A DNA stretch of 64,000 nt from the NCBI GenBank assembly GCA_016715365.1, contig JADKAM010000001.1, positions 1,426,001 to 1,490,000 of the forward strand. Direction: 5' to 3'. This stretch comes from Chitinophagaceae bacterium. Lineage in GTDB: Bacteria; Bacteroidota; Bacteroidia; Chitinophagales; Chitinophagaceae. The translations under genes and the position numbers were made by a program. This document shows positions 27,797 through 36,457 of the stretch, one piece after another. The notes under the pieces are model-generated. The model worked only from the letters and a program-made list of their open reading frames with translations, searched no databases and was not told the DNA's origin. Position 1 is the stretch's first letter. Each line of letters opens with the position of its first letter.

Positions 27797-28582
27797 TTAT
27801 TTCAATTGCAGGAGGGCATGGTTTACTTTATCAGCCTCTTCAAACATGCCCATATGGGCACTATTGCGTAAGATAGTTATATCAGAAAGGTTAGGAAGGT
27901 AACATTGCTGCATGCTTTGCTCAAAAGGTACTGCTTTATCATGCTCACCAATAATAAACAGGATGGGTTTGGGGAAGCTTTTTAAAACATGGGTTCTGTC
28001 GGGCCGATTTATCATGGCCTGGTAATAGGCAATAATGGCTTCATCAGAAAAGGCTTTACTTTTTTCAATCTGCCGGTCAACAATTTCCTGGTTAGCGGCT
28101 GCCCAGTCTTCGGTAAAGAGATCGGTAATTACTGCTTTTAAAAATTCATAAGCGCCGTTCTTCTTTACAAATTCAATTGATTTTAAACGGTTGGCTTTTT
28201 TTTCTTCATTATCTGCAAAGGCAGAGGAGTGAACCAAGCCTGCAGATGTCAGCATCGCCGGAAATTTTTCGGCAAATGCCAATGTAATATATCCTCCCAT
28301 ACTATGACCAGCCATGATGCAAGTCTCTGTCTCTTCATTTAAAAGAATGGCTTTGATGACTTCAGCCATGCCTTCTATGCTCATGTCATTTATTAATGCT
28401 GATCTGCCGGTGCCGGGCAGATCGGGAATGATGAGGTAGAAATGATCTTTTAAAAATTCAATTTGATTTTTCCAGACCTCGCCATCTTCGGCAAAGCCAT
28501 GTATTAAAACAACAGGCTTACCGGCACCAATGGTGCGGTAAAAAATTTCAGCGGATTGGTAGGTGAAGGTTTTTGATTTCAT
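27797..28582 (-). CDS. Alpha/beta hydrolase
   Basis: 261 residues from the start MKSKTFTYQSAEIFYRTIG at 28582. Upstream in-frame ATGs fall in a dispersed repeat and are disfavoured. Motifs: oxyanion region LIHGFAEDGEVW, nucleophile elbow MAGHSMGGYITLAF (Ser in GHSMG), Asp around IIGEHDKAVPFEQ, and the final His in RNSAHMGMFEEAD. The fold and triad are clear, but the substrate is not; the family includes esterases, haloperoxidase-like and C-C hydrolases. It follows the DUF4105 gene on the same strand with a repeat between them. Confidence 0.85.
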   Translation of the reverse strand: MKSKTFTYQSAEIFYRTIGAGKPVVLIHGFAEDGEVWKNQIEFLKDHFYLIIPDLPGTGRSALINDMSIEGMAEVIKAILLNEETETCIMAGHSMGGYITLAFAEKFPAMLTSAGLVHSSAFADNEEKKANRLKSIEFVKKNGAYEFLKAVITDLFTEDWAAANQEIVDRQIEKSKAFSDEAIIAYYQAMINRPDRTHVLKSFPKPILFIIGEHDKAVPFEQSMQQCYLPNLSDITILRNSAHMGMFEEADKVNHALLQLK

Positions 28583-28586
28583 GATT

Positions 28587-28645
28587 ACATTAATTAGACG
28601 CATAGCACGAATCTTTAGACGCAAATAATCCGTGTTAATTCATGG
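28587..28645. repeat. Dispersed repeat with CCGTGTTAATTC core
   Basis: The block contains TTAGACGCATAGCACGAATC, then AATCCGTGTTAATTCATGGC, resembling the common 'GAATTAACACGGATT' type of dispersed sequence. On the minus strand it begins within the last codons (A-M-N-stop) of the DUF4105 gene, so the repeat provides that gene's stop codon. Confidence 0.5.
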
Positions 28646-29810
28646 CCAAAGATTTCTTTACGCTCCGGTAGATCAATAACAATACAATTGGTATCAATGC
28701 ATTGTTCATTTGCTGCGGTAAAAAGAACCAGCTTATTAAAACAGCCAGTAAAGCTACAGCCGTAAACTTAAAATATTTTTTTACCCAGGCTTTTTTACTG
28801 TTTACAAAAAATGCCATGATGGTATGTGTGGGCCATGCCCAGATGAGATTGAAATTATTTTTGGTCATGCTGTGATCGGTGCCAAACCACATGAAAATTA
28901 AAATGATGCCCAGCACACCGGTGAGGAAGAAGAATAATCCATCAAATCCATACAGGAATGCCTGGGCAAATTTGTTTTTTGTGTAGCCCAGTAAAACAAT
29001 AAAAATGGCCAGCAACGAAAAAACTACAAAGGGTGTAAAGAAAGATCCTTTAGCATTTTCATTGTTGATGGCATATAAGTTTTGTGAAGATAAAATCATG
29101 GGATGATTGCTGCTGTCTAAACTCTTCATCAGGTTATCAGGCAGGAACTGCATGTTCTCTGCTGTCATTATGCCATCGCAGGGCTGGCCCAATAAAATAT
29201 CAATGCCCAGCTTGCTCCAGTCTTTATTGTTTTTATCAAGATACTGGTGTATGGCCTGGCGAAACCTGCTGCCAACAGGCATTACGGGTTTTTGGCAAAA
29301 GGCAGAGTCGTGCTGCTTTTTTAAAATATCACGCAGGCGGGTGGTACAGTTATCGAAGAAGAAATCGTATTTATAAAACTTGTTCTCTTCTTTTAAATTA
29401 TTGTTTAAAAATTGTTGAACAGTTATTTTTTCTTCGGCTGTTAAATTTAATACCTGTTCGGTTATTCCGCGGTTGGTAGTTTCATAGTCATATTTAAAAT
29501 CGGGAAATGCTGCAGGCGATACATAATAGAGCAGTTTGCCCTGTACAAACTTTAAATAAAACCCGTCATCATCAAAATTGAATGTGCCGTAGTTGTAAAC
29601 CACATCCCGCCAGTTATCATTAAAAGCTTTGCTGCTGTCAACAATTCTGAAAGCACTGTGCCCGAATGTTGAATATAGTTCGTCGCCGGGTGTGCAGGTG
29701 AGCAGGGAGATGCGGAGGTGGGAGGAATCCTGCGCAATGGCGGAATTAAAAATGAAGAATGAAAAATGAAAAATGAAAAGCAGTCTAAATATAAAAGCAG
29801 ATTTTTTCAT
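28635..29810 (-). CDS. DUF4105 (Lnb-like N-terminal) membrane protein
   Basis: 391 residues. The signal peptide (FRLLFIFHFSFFIFNSAIAQ) is followed by an exported DUF4105 domain (about 28-225) with TPGDELYSTFGHSAFRI, FVQGKLLYYVSP and FFFDNCTTRLRD; the conserved His and Cys look like a papain-type pair, which is inference. The C-terminal third has four to five membrane spans (about 255-385). Family members are related to the N-terminal domain of lacto-N-biosidase-like proteins; the reaction is unknown to me. Oddly, the hydrophobic core of the signal peptide is encoded by a 7-bp repeat array, and the last codons lie in another dispersed repeat. Confidence 0.82.
   Translation of the reverse strand: MKKSAFIFRLLFIFHFSFFIFNSAIAQDSSHLRISLLTCTPGDELYSTFGHSAFRIVDSSKAFNDNWRDVVYNYGTFNFDDDGFYLKFVQGKLLYYVSPAAFPDFKYDYETTNRGITEQVLNLTAEEKITVQQFLNNNLKEENKFYKYDFFFDNCTTRLRDILKKQHDSAFCQKPVMPVGSRFRQAIHQYLDKNNKDWSKLGIDILLGQPCDGIMTAENMQFLPDNLMKSLDSSNHPMILSSQNLYAINNENAKGSFFTPFVVFSLLAIFIVLLGYTKNKFAQAFLYGFDGLFFFLTGVLGIILIFMWFGTDHSMTKNNFNLIWAWPTHTIMAFFVNSKKAWVKKYFKFTAVALLAVLISWFFLPQQMNNALIPIVLLLIYRSVKKSLAMN
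29743..29780. repeat. Heptamer array inside the DUF4105 signal-peptide codons
   Basis: On the minus strand the units are TTTTCAT, TTTTCAT, TTTTCAT (first partly C-initial), TCTTCAT, TTTTAAT. Three units of 7 bp equal seven codons, so the array is read in all three frames in turn and still gives hydrophobic residues. An inverted partner lies at 29868-29895. Confidence 0.6.
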
Positions 29811-29867
29811 TTTACCTGGTCAGATTTGTTATGATAGCATAAATTTGCAAAATTTTCTCCCGGGTTA

Positions 29868-29895
29868 CTTCTTTAATTTTTCATTCTTAATTCTT
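29868..29895. repeat. Heptamer array directly after the guaB stop
   Basis: On the minus strand, right after the guaB TAG, come AAGAATT, AAGAATG, AAAAATT, AAAGAAG. This is the inverted partner of the array at 29743-29780. Together they bracket about 90 bp holding the DUF4105 promoter region and start codon. Confidence 0.6.
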
Positions 29896-31389
29896 CTACC
29901 TGCTGTAATTCGGCGCCTCTTTCGTTATTGCAATATCGTGTGCATGGCTTTCTCTCATGCCTGCATTGGTGATTTTTACAAAAGTTGCGTTCTGTAACTC
30001 ACTTATATTTTTTGCACCACAATAGCCCATGCCTGCCCGTAAGCCACCGGTATATTGGTGTACTACTTCTTTTAAACTTCCTTTAAATGCAACACGGCCT
30101 TCAATGCCTTCGGGTACAAACTTTTTAATATCATCTTCCACATCCTGGAAGTAACGATCGCTGCTGCCCTGTGCCATAGCACCCAGTGAACCCATACCGC
30201 GGTACTGCTTGAATTTGCGGCCTTCGTAAATAATGGTTTCGCCGGGGCTCTCTTCGGTACCTGCAAAAACATTACCCATCATTACACAACTGGCACCTGC
30301 GGCCAATGCTTTTACCATATCGCCTGTGTATCTAATTCCACCATCGCTGATGATACCCACATTTTTATTTTTTAATGCAGCCGATGCTTCCATCACGGCT
30401 GTGATCTGCGGTACACCTGTACCGGCAACAATCCTGGTGGTGCAGATAGAACCGGGTCCTATGCCCACTTTTACCGCATCGGCACCTGCATCCGCCAGGG
30501 CTTTGGCACCTGCACCGGTTCCTACATTGCCGGCAATTACCTGTATGGTTTTAAAATTCTTTTTGATGCCTTTTAATGCATCTATAACACCTTTGGTATG
30601 GCCGTGGGCACTGTCTAAACAAACCACATCAACACCCACCTGGTATAGTGCTTCCACACGCTGCATAATATCGCCGGTTATACCAACGCCGGCACCAACC
30701 AGAAGCCTGCCGAAAGAATCTTTAACCGCATGTGGGTGCGATTTTAATTTTAAAATATCGCTGAAAGTAATAAGGCCTATCAGTTTTCCGGCCTTGCTTA
30801 CCACCGGTAATTTTTCAATTTTATTTTTCTTGAAGATCTGTTCTGCTTTTTTTAAGTCCGTGCCTTCGGGAGCAATGATCAGGTTATCCTTGGTCATGAT
30901 ACTGCTCACTTTACCCTTGTAATTTGTCTCAAAACGCATATCGCGGTTGGTGAGTATGCCTACTAATTTATGTGCTGCATCCACAATGGGAATACCACCG
31001 ATCTTATTTTCTTTCATCAGGCGCAAAGCCTCGCCAATGGTAGCATCGGGACTAAGGGTAACGGGGTCCAGTATCAAACCGTTCTCACTTCTTTTTACTT
31101 TACGCACCTGGTCGGCCTGCTGCTCTATACTCATATTTTTGTGCAAAATGCCCAGACCGCCTTCACGTGCCAGTGCAATGGCAAGTGATGCTTCGGTTAC
31201 AGTATCCATTGCCGCACTTAATAATGGAACCTGCAGTGTGATGGTTTTTGTAAGTTGTGTACTGATGTTTACCTCCCTTGGTAAAACCTGTGAATAGGCG
31301 GGCACGAGTAAAACGTCATCAAACGTTAAGCCTTCGCCATAAAATTTTTTGGATTTGCTTTTAGCTGCGGAGTTATTTATTGTTGCCAT
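29896..31389 (-). CDS. guaB: IMP dehydrogenase
   Basis: Oxidises IMP to XMP with NAD, the committed step to GMP. 497 residues from MATINNSAAK at 31389; an in-frame TTG two codons earlier is not needed. The barrel starts GLTFDDVLLVPAYSQVLPRE. Two CBS domains (about 106-225) carry KIGGIPIVDAAHKLVGILTN and KIEKLPVVSKAGKLIGLITF. The catalytic cysteine is about C316 in GPGSICTTRIVAGTGVPQ, and the GMGSLGAM flap region follows. A perfect TACCTTTG box ends three bases before the ATG, so the mRNA is probably leaderless. The end of the gene abuts a heptamer repeat array. Confidence 0.97.
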   Translation of the reverse strand: MATINNSAAKSKSKKFYGEGLTFDDVLLVPAYSQVLPREVNISTQLTKTITLQVPLLSAAMDTVTEASLAIALAREGGLGILHKNMSIEQQADQVRKVKRSENGLILDPVTLSPDATIGEALRLMKENKIGGIPIVDAAHKLVGILTNRDMRFETNYKGKVSSIMTKDNLIIAPEGTDLKKAEQIFKKNKIEKLPVVSKAGKLIGLITFSDILKLKSHPHAVKDSFGRLLVGAGVGITGDIMQRVEALYQVGVDVVCLDSAHGHTKGVIDALKGIKKNFKTIQVIAGNVGTGAGAKALADAGADAVKVGIGPGSICTTRIVAGTGVPQITAVMEASAALKNKNVGIISDGGIRYTGDMVKALAAGASCVMMGNVFAGTEESPGETIIYEGRKFKQYRGMGSLGAMAQGSSDRYFQDVEDDIKKFVPEGIEGRVAFKGSLKEVVHQYTGGLRAGMGYCGAKNISELQNATFVKITNAGMRESHAHDIAITKEAPNYSR

Positions 31390-31392
31390 AGG

Positions 31393-31400
31393 CAAAGGTA
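31393..31400 (-). promoter_or_regulatory. guaB -7 promoter box, leaderless arrangement
   Basis: The minus strand reads TACCTTTG CCT ATG. The box fits TAnnTTTG exactly and ends three bases before the start codon, placing transcription start at or next to the ATG. Confidence 0.55.
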
Positions 31401-31480
31401 AGAGAAAAATTGAAAAGTTAATATGGGGTATACAATAAGGGTATAATTTTTGTTGTTTAACTTAGATTAAAAGTAAAGCG

Positions 31481-32602
31481 ATGAAAAATGGGATTTCGTT
31501 TTTTTTATGCATTGGTTTAGCTTTTGTAGCTGTGCAATGCAGGAAAAAGGAGGATACACCTGTTGAAACCAGGTCATTTTATATGGGTGTAACACCCTGG
31601 CCTGCTGATTTTACTTTAGAGGAAGTGGACACTGCTTACAGGTTCATTAATGATCATTGTGATATTGTTTCTCACCATTTTGACGACGGCATTCCTTACG
31701 AAGAAGCATTTTATAACCGGCCGATGCCGGCTGTGCTGGTACAGGATATGACCACCAGGAAAACAAAAACAGCCGCTGGTAAAAAAGTTTTTTTGAGTGT
31801 ATCGGCACTGGCGCTTAACAGGATATCGAGGCCGGATTATTATGCCAATGCACCTGCTACCGACAGCATTAAAAACTACTGGCGCCAGCTGCCTTTTAAC
31901 GACAGCAAAGTGGTAACGGCTTATGTAAATTATGTAAGCTGGCTCATTGATCAGCTGCAACCGGTTTATATAAATTATGGAGTAGAAAGCAATGCAGTCA
32001 CCTGGAATGCAGCCGGTTTTCAACTCTATAAAAATTTTCTTTCGCAGGTATATATTCAATTGAAAACTAAATATCCAGCCCTGCCCTTTTTTATAAGTTT
32101 TATGGTGGATGAAACCAATGAAGGCTTTAATAATGCCGGGCAGTTATTAAACTATACCGATTTTATTGGCTTGAGTGCTTATCCTTATGTTACGGTAAGT
32201 TCATCAGGCGGGGGCAATACAAATCCACAACTTTTTCCGGTGAATTATTTTGAAAAATTTGCCAACCTTGCTGCAACCAAACCGCTTGCATTTGCAGAAA
32301 CAGGTTATATAGCAGAAGACCTTGTTATTCCATCCTACAGTTTAAATAAACAGGGCAATGCAGGCTGGCAGAAAGATTATTTAGAAATGGTATTAAAGTT
32401 CTGTAACAGCAGAAAAGCAAAACTGTTCATCTGGTTTTGCAGTAAAGATTACGATGCCGGTAATGCACGTTTAAAAAGCCTGAACCTGTACCAGGATCTT
32501 TTTGGGTTGTGGGAAGATACCGGGCTAAAAGATGAGGCTGGTAAAGAAAGAGAAGCTTACAAAAGCTGGTTGCAATGGATGCAAAAAACCAGGACTGAAT
32601 AA
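31481..32602 (+). CDS. Glycosidase-like (clan GH-A-type) lipoprotein
   Basis: 373 residues with a lipoprotein signal (FFLCIGLAFVAVQC, mature end CRKKEDTP). The rest looks like a (beta/alpha)8 glycosidase: FYMGVTPWPADFTLEEVDTA opens the barrel, VYINYGVESNAVTW places a Glu after strand 4 (acid/base candidate) and PLAFAETGYIAED places a Glu after strand 7 (nucleophile candidate), the spacing of clan GH-A enzymes such as GH53-like galactanases. The LFIWFCSKDYDAG strand 8 Trp is also typical. Substrate and exact family are not decided. It is a single gene divergent from guaB with no Sus genes nearby, so a role in glycan use is inference. Confidence 0.65.
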   Translation: MKNGISFFLCIGLAFVAVQCRKKEDTPVETRSFYMGVTPWPADFTLEEVDTAYRFINDHCDIVSHHFDDGIPYEEAFYNRPMPAVLVQDMTTRKTKTAAGKKVFLSVSALALNRISRPDYYANAPATDSIKNYWRQLPFNDSKVVTAYVNYVSWLIDQLQPVYINYGVESNAVTWNAAGFQLYKNFLSQVYIQLKTKYPALPFFISFMVDETNEGFNNAGQLLNYTDFIGLSAYPYVTVSSSGGGNTNPQLFPVNYFEKFANLAATKPLAFAETGYIAEDLVIPSYSLNKQGNAGWQKDYLEMVLKFCNSRKAKLFIWFCSKDYDAGNARLKSLNLYQDLFGLWEDTGLKDEAGKEREAYKSWLQWMQKTRTE

Positions 32603-32606
32603 TTCC

Positions 32607-33722
32607 TCAGCACAGTTTATAAACCTTGCCTGGTAAGGAGATTACTACATGCTGCATTTCCAGCATCAGCAAAGCTTTAGCCACAGCACTGCTGCTGAGG
32701 CCGCTTTTAAAATACAGTTCATCGATCTGGATGCTGTCTTGTTGTTGTAAAATATCTACTACGATTTTTTCATCGGCATCCAATTCAATAAATAGTTCTC
32801 TTTGTTTTTTTGCTGAACCTTTTTCAAGTTCTGAGCGAAGTCGAACGGACCAGTTCATCATTTCCAGAAAATCCTTTGCAGAATTTATAAGAGCAGCTTT
32901 GTTGTTTTTAATCAGATAATTACAGCCTTCGCTTTTTGAATCGTTGATGCGGCCGGGTATGGCAAATACATCTTTATTATAACCATTACCCAGTTCGGCA
33001 GTAATAAGAGAGCCACCTTTTTTGCTGCTTTCAATAACAACAACAGCATCGCACATACCAGCCACAATGCGGTTTCGTTTGGGAAAATTCTGTTTATCGG
33101 GATTGGTATTGCTGATAAATTCAGTTAATAAACCACCCTGCCCCGTAATGTTTTTTGCAAGTCCTTTATTTTGTGGTGGGTAAATCCTGTCGAGCCCATG
33201 TGCAAGCACAGCAATGGTTTGCAGGTTATGTTTTAATGCGGCTTTGTGTGCAATGGTATCAATGCCAAATGCCAGGCCGCTTACTATCAAAATGTTTTCT
33301 GCCTGCAGGTCTTCAATGAATTTTTCGCAAACATTTTTGCCGTAATCAGAATTATTTCGGGTGCCTACAACTGAAATTATCCTGGAGGTATTCAGATCAG
33401 CATTGCCACGGTAGTAAAGCAGGGCGGGGCTATCGTAACAATTCAATAACCGCTTTGGATAATTTTCAGCGTTAATAAAAAGCGGCGTTATCTTATATTT
33501 TTCAATGAATTTTATTTCTTCTTCAGCGATGCTGAAATTGGCGAAGTCTTTGATGGATTTGGCTCTTACCGTTCCAATGCCTTCCATATGATCCAGCTCT
33601 TTTTTCCTGGCTTTAAAAATGGATTGGGCATCGCCATATATATTCACCAATGCCTTGGCATGTACATCGCCGATGTTGGGAACAAGTGTTAATGCGATCT
33701 GGTATAGCAGGTCATTGTGCAT
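32607..33722 (-). CDS. dprA: DNA processing protein DprA
   Basis: Binds incoming single-stranded DNA during transformation and loads RecA. 371 residues: an N-terminal SAM/HhH-like part (LVPNIGDVHAKALVNIYG), the Rossmann-like DNA-binding core (ISVVGTRNNSDYGKNVCEKF, SGLAFGIDTIAHKAAL, FPKRNRIVAGMCDAVVVIES, SLITAELGNGYNKDVFAIPG) and a C-terminal winged-helix domain (about 310-371; DELYFKSGLSSSAVAKALL). In the linker between core and winged helix, residues SVRLRSELEKG are encoded by a REP-like sequence (32819-32850) that keeps the frame. The gene starts alone. Other competence genes are not in the window, apart from the HhH surface protein at 45.8 kb. Confidence 0.93.
   Translation of the reverse strand: MHNDLLYQIALTLVPNIGDVHAKALVNIYGDAQSIFKARKKELDHMEGIGTVRAKSIKDFANFSIAEEEIKFIEKYKITPLFINAENYPKRLLNCYDSPALLYYRGNADLNTSRIISVVGTRNNSDYGKNVCEKFIEDLQAENILIVSGLAFGIDTIAHKAALKHNLQTIAVLAHGLDRIYPPQNKGLAKNITGQGGLLTEFISNTNPDKQNFPKRNRIVAGMCDAVVVIESSKKGGSLITAELGNGYNKDVFAIPGRINDSKSEGCNYLIKNNKAALINSAKDFLEMMNWSVRLRSELEKGSAKKQRELFIELDADEKIVVDILQQQDSIQIDELYFKSGLSSSAVAKALLMLEMQHVVISLPGKVYKLC
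32819..32850. repeat. REP-like sequence embedded in dprA
   Basis: TTTTTCAAGTTCTGAGCGAA followed by GTCGAACGGAC has the TGAGCxxxGTCGAA core also found in the palindrome at 24962-25029. It falls in the flexible linker of DprA, keeps the reading frame and adds about 10 residues. Confidence 0.5.
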
Positions 33723-33792
33723 TGCTGAAATAAAAGGTGCCTGTAAATATATTGTAATATGGCGGAATTTTGAAAATCCCCGGATTGAAATT

Positions 33793-34413
33793 CTATAGAT
33801 AATTATTTTCTATAGCCTGCCTGATAAGTAAAGCTGTATTCTTTACATTTAGTTTTGTGTAGAGATTTTTGCGATGGGTATCTACTGTGTCTATACTTAT
33901 GAAAAGTTGTTTACTGATTTCTATATTGGTAAGTCCTTCGGCAATTAATTTTAAAATTTCTTTTTCCCTCTTACTTAATACCGGTAAACCGATTCTTTTT
34001 TCGGTTGTTGCCTTATAAATTTTACCTGCTTCAAAGCTGAAGTAGGGTTTGCCATTTTCTACTGTAACAATGGCTTCAATAATTTCTTCTTTATCTGCAT
34101 TTTTTAACAGGTAGCCACTGGCACCGTTTTCAATAATCTGTGTTATATAACTTCCCTGGTTTAATGTGCTTAATGCAATTACAGCAATGCCTGCATAATT
34201 TGTTTTTATCAACTTACATAAATCCATGCCATTCATATCCGGCAGGTTTATATCCATTAAAATAACATCGGCTGAATTTGTTTTAAAAAAATCAAGGCAC
34301 GCCATTGCGGTTGTGGCATAACCTGCCACTTTTATATCTTTTTCTTTTTGAAGAAATGACATGATGCCTTCAATAACCAACTGGTGGTCATCTACAATAA
34401 ATACGTTAATCAT
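33793..34413 (-). CDS. NarL/LuxR-family response regulator
   Basis: 206 residues. The receiver domain (1-120) has acidic DD at 8-9, phospho-acceptor Asp54 in VILMDINLPDMNG, Thr/Ser switch in IALSTL and Lys in GYLLKNADKEE. The LuxR-type helix-turn-helix (about 143-206) shows LSKREKEILKLIAEGLTNIE and the recognition helix around SIDTVDTHRKNLYTKL. The gene lies two bases after the histidine kinase stop, so the two are one transcript and a cognate pair. Its targets are unknown; the divergent repeat-protein cluster starting at 36458 is the obvious candidate. Confidence 0.94.
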   Translation of the reverse strand: MINVFIVDDHQLVIEGIMSFLQKEKDIKVAGYATTAMACLDFFKTNSADVILMDINLPDMNGMDLCKLIKTNYAGIAVIALSTLNQGSYITQIIENGASGYLLKNADKEEIIEAIVTVENGKPYFSFEAGKIYKATTEKRIGLPVLSKREKEILKLIAEGLTNIEISKQLFISIDTVDTHRKNLYTKLNVKNTALLIRQAIENNYL

Positions 34414-34415
34414 TT

Positions 34416-36263
34416 TTATACGTAGAGTTCAATATTTACCGATGTGCCTTCAGCTGCCTGCGAGGCTATATCTATTTTGCCTTTTAAATAATCAACCCGT
34501 TGTTGTATGTTTTTCAGGCCTATTCCTTTTGCTGATCTTATGAGTTCTGTATTAAATCCTTTGCCATCATCTTCAACAGTAAGTAAAACTTTATCGTTTG
34601 TTTTGGTGAGTTGAACTAAAATCTGATCAGCATCGGCATGTTTGATGGCATTGTTGATCAGTTCCTGAACGATACGGTAAATATACAGGTCTGCTGTGTT
34701 ACTGAGTAACCTTTCAGTTCCCAGCTGCTCAAAAATAATTTTTGTTTTACTGGAAAGTTGCATGGAATTGCAGAAATCGAGTATAGCATTTTTTAGTCCA
34801 AACTTTACTAAAGCTTCGGGCATCAGGTTATGGGCTACTTTGCGAAGTTCTGCAATAGTATTATCTAACTGCAAAATGGATTTTTCGAAAGAGGTAACGC
34901 TTTCGGCATCCATGATCAGGTTTTCTTTCATATTTACAAAGGAGAGTTTTACGCCGCTTAACATGCCACCCAGTCCGTCGTGTAAATCTTTTGCAAGACG
35001 GCTGCGTTCTTCTTCCTGGCCTTTAAGCATGGCATCTATGGCTAATAATTGTTTGTCTTTTTCTAATTGAATTATTTGAGTTTTATGTAGTTTTTGTTTG
35101 GTTTTAAAATTCCGGTAACCCAGTAAGCCAAGCAAAACCAGGGCAATGGTGCTGCCAATTAAAAATTTGTTTAAGGTAGATTTTTGCAGGTTGGCTGAAT
35201 GAAGTGAAATTATTTCCTTTTCTTTTTTTTCTACTTCGTATTTATGTTGTACACCAGCCATTGATTGAAGGTATGATGCATCAAGCAAGGAGTCATTTAA
35301 ATTGGCAAACCGTTTTTTAAATAAATAAGCATTTTTATAGTCATTAATAAACGCATAGCTTGATGAAATCCAGTTATAACCCCAGAGTAAATATTTGTTG
35401 TTATTTAATTTTTTTGCAATTGAAATACAGCTATCAAAATTTTCAATAGCCTTTAAATGAATTTCTTTTTTTTCATTGGATGCACCGGCTTTTTGGTTAT
35501 ATATTTTTCCTAAAGTAAAATAGTATTGTGCTGCATATTTTTGGTTATAACTATCAGCTAAAAAAAGCTTTTTACTTTTCAGTAATTGTATGGCTGTATC
35601 ATATAAACCATAGTTTGATAATGCTTCAGCCATCCCCACCTGCATCCGGTTCACCTGGGCAGTATCCTTAACTTCTGCCCATAAAGCAGCGGCTTCATTC
35701 ATTAATTTGAAAGTTAAATTGAAAGTGTCTTTTTTTTCAGGATAGGATTGGTCGTCGAGTAAAGCTGCGGTTCCATATTTACTTTTGGCAATTCCCGGTT
35801 TATAATTATTTTTTTCTGAAACCGTTAAACATTTGGTTATAAAAGCCATCGCTTTGTCATAATCCCCGGATTGCTTATTAAAATTATACATGCCAATATA
35901 GGCTTTAGATAAATCTATATAATTGCTGCTGTTTTCTGTAAGCGTAATTACCCTTAAATATACCTCTGCTGCTTCCTTTAGTTTTTGGGCATTTAAGTAG
36001 GTATCGCCTAATATCACCAGAGCTGCAGCCAGCATGTTATCATTTTTTTTTAAAACTGCATTTTCAATTATCCAATTGGCAGTTATTTCAATTTCATTAA
36101 TATTTTCGGAAGATAATTTTTCCAGTCTTTGCAAGTATTTTCTTAAGGTAACGGTATCGGTTTTTGTAGTTAAAAAACTGGTGTGTAAAGAATCTATATT
36201 TATTTGACCAAACCCAATAGCCATGTTAATTGTAAGTAAGGCGGTTAGCAACAATTGCTTCAT
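34416..36263 (-). CDS. TPR-containing sensor histidine kinase (HisKA_3 type)
   Basis: 615 residues. The signal-like N-terminus (KQLLLTALLTINMAIGFGQ) precedes a periplasmic region of TPR-like helices (about 40-340; e.g. EAAEVYLRVITLTENSSNY, YDTAIQLLKSKKLFLADSY), one membrane span (about 366-384), a coiled linker, and a HisKA_3 dimerisation domain with phospho-acceptor His428 in SRLAKDLHDGLGGMLSG. The HATPase_c domain shows ELINNAIKHADADQ, DDGKGFN and GIGLKNIQQRVDYL. The TPR sensor is a common Bacteroidota layout, and the signal is unknown. It forms an operon with the response regulator and is divergent from the 36458 gene over 194 bp. Confidence 0.92.
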   Translation of the reverse strand: MKQLLLTALLTINMAIGFGQINIDSLHTSFLTTKTDTVTLRKYLQRLEKLSSENINEIEITANWIIENAVLKKNDNMLAAALVILGDTYLNAQKLKEAAEVYLRVITLTENSSNYIDLSKAYIGMYNFNKQSGDYDKAMAFITKCLTVSEKNNYKPGIAKSKYGTAALLDDQSYPEKKDTFNLTFKLMNEAAALWAEVKDTAQVNRMQVGMAEALSNYGLYDTAIQLLKSKKLFLADSYNQKYAAQYYFTLGKIYNQKAGASNEKKEIHLKAIENFDSCISIAKKLNNNKYLLWGYNWISSSYAFINDYKNAYLFKKRFANLNDSLLDASYLQSMAGVQHKYEVEKKEKEIISLHSANLQKSTLNKFLIGSTIALVLLGLLGYRNFKTKQKLHKTQIIQLEKDKQLLAIDAMLKGQEEERSRLAKDLHDGLGGMLSGVKLSFVNMKENLIMDAESVTSFEKSILQLDNTIAELRKVAHNLMPEALVKFGLKNAILDFCNSMQLSSKTKIIFEQLGTERLLSNTADLYIYRIVQELINNAIKHADADQILVQLTKTNDKVLLTVEDDGKGFNTELIRSAKGIGLKNIQQRVDYLKGKIDIASQAAEGTSVNIELYV

Positions 36264-36457
36264 AGTTGGTTTAATTGTTTAGAAATTATGTGGCAATCGG
36301 GTTTAATTAAATGCGAAATTATTTCTGTGTAAAGTATCACTTTTTATTTCATATTTCCAACGCTACGCCAATAAATCACTCTTTTACGTGAGGTTGATGT
36401 TTTATTATTTACGCAATTTTTGCAGTACTATTTTACCTGGTTAAAACATTCAATAAT
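36264..36457. promoter_or_regulatory. Divergent control region between kinase and repeat-protein cluster
   Basis: 194 bp, AT-rich, separating two outward-facing transcripts. No repeat array and no perfect TAnnTTTG box were found. It must hold both promoters and is the likeliest place for sites of the neighbouring response regulator. I see no clear dyad. Confidence 0.35.

Noticed and set aside
30233..30922. Plus-strand open frame of 229 codons opposite guaB
   Set aside because: Antisense shadow of a strongly conserved gene; the low-complexity Pro/Ala/Thr composition is what the reverse of guaB codons gives.
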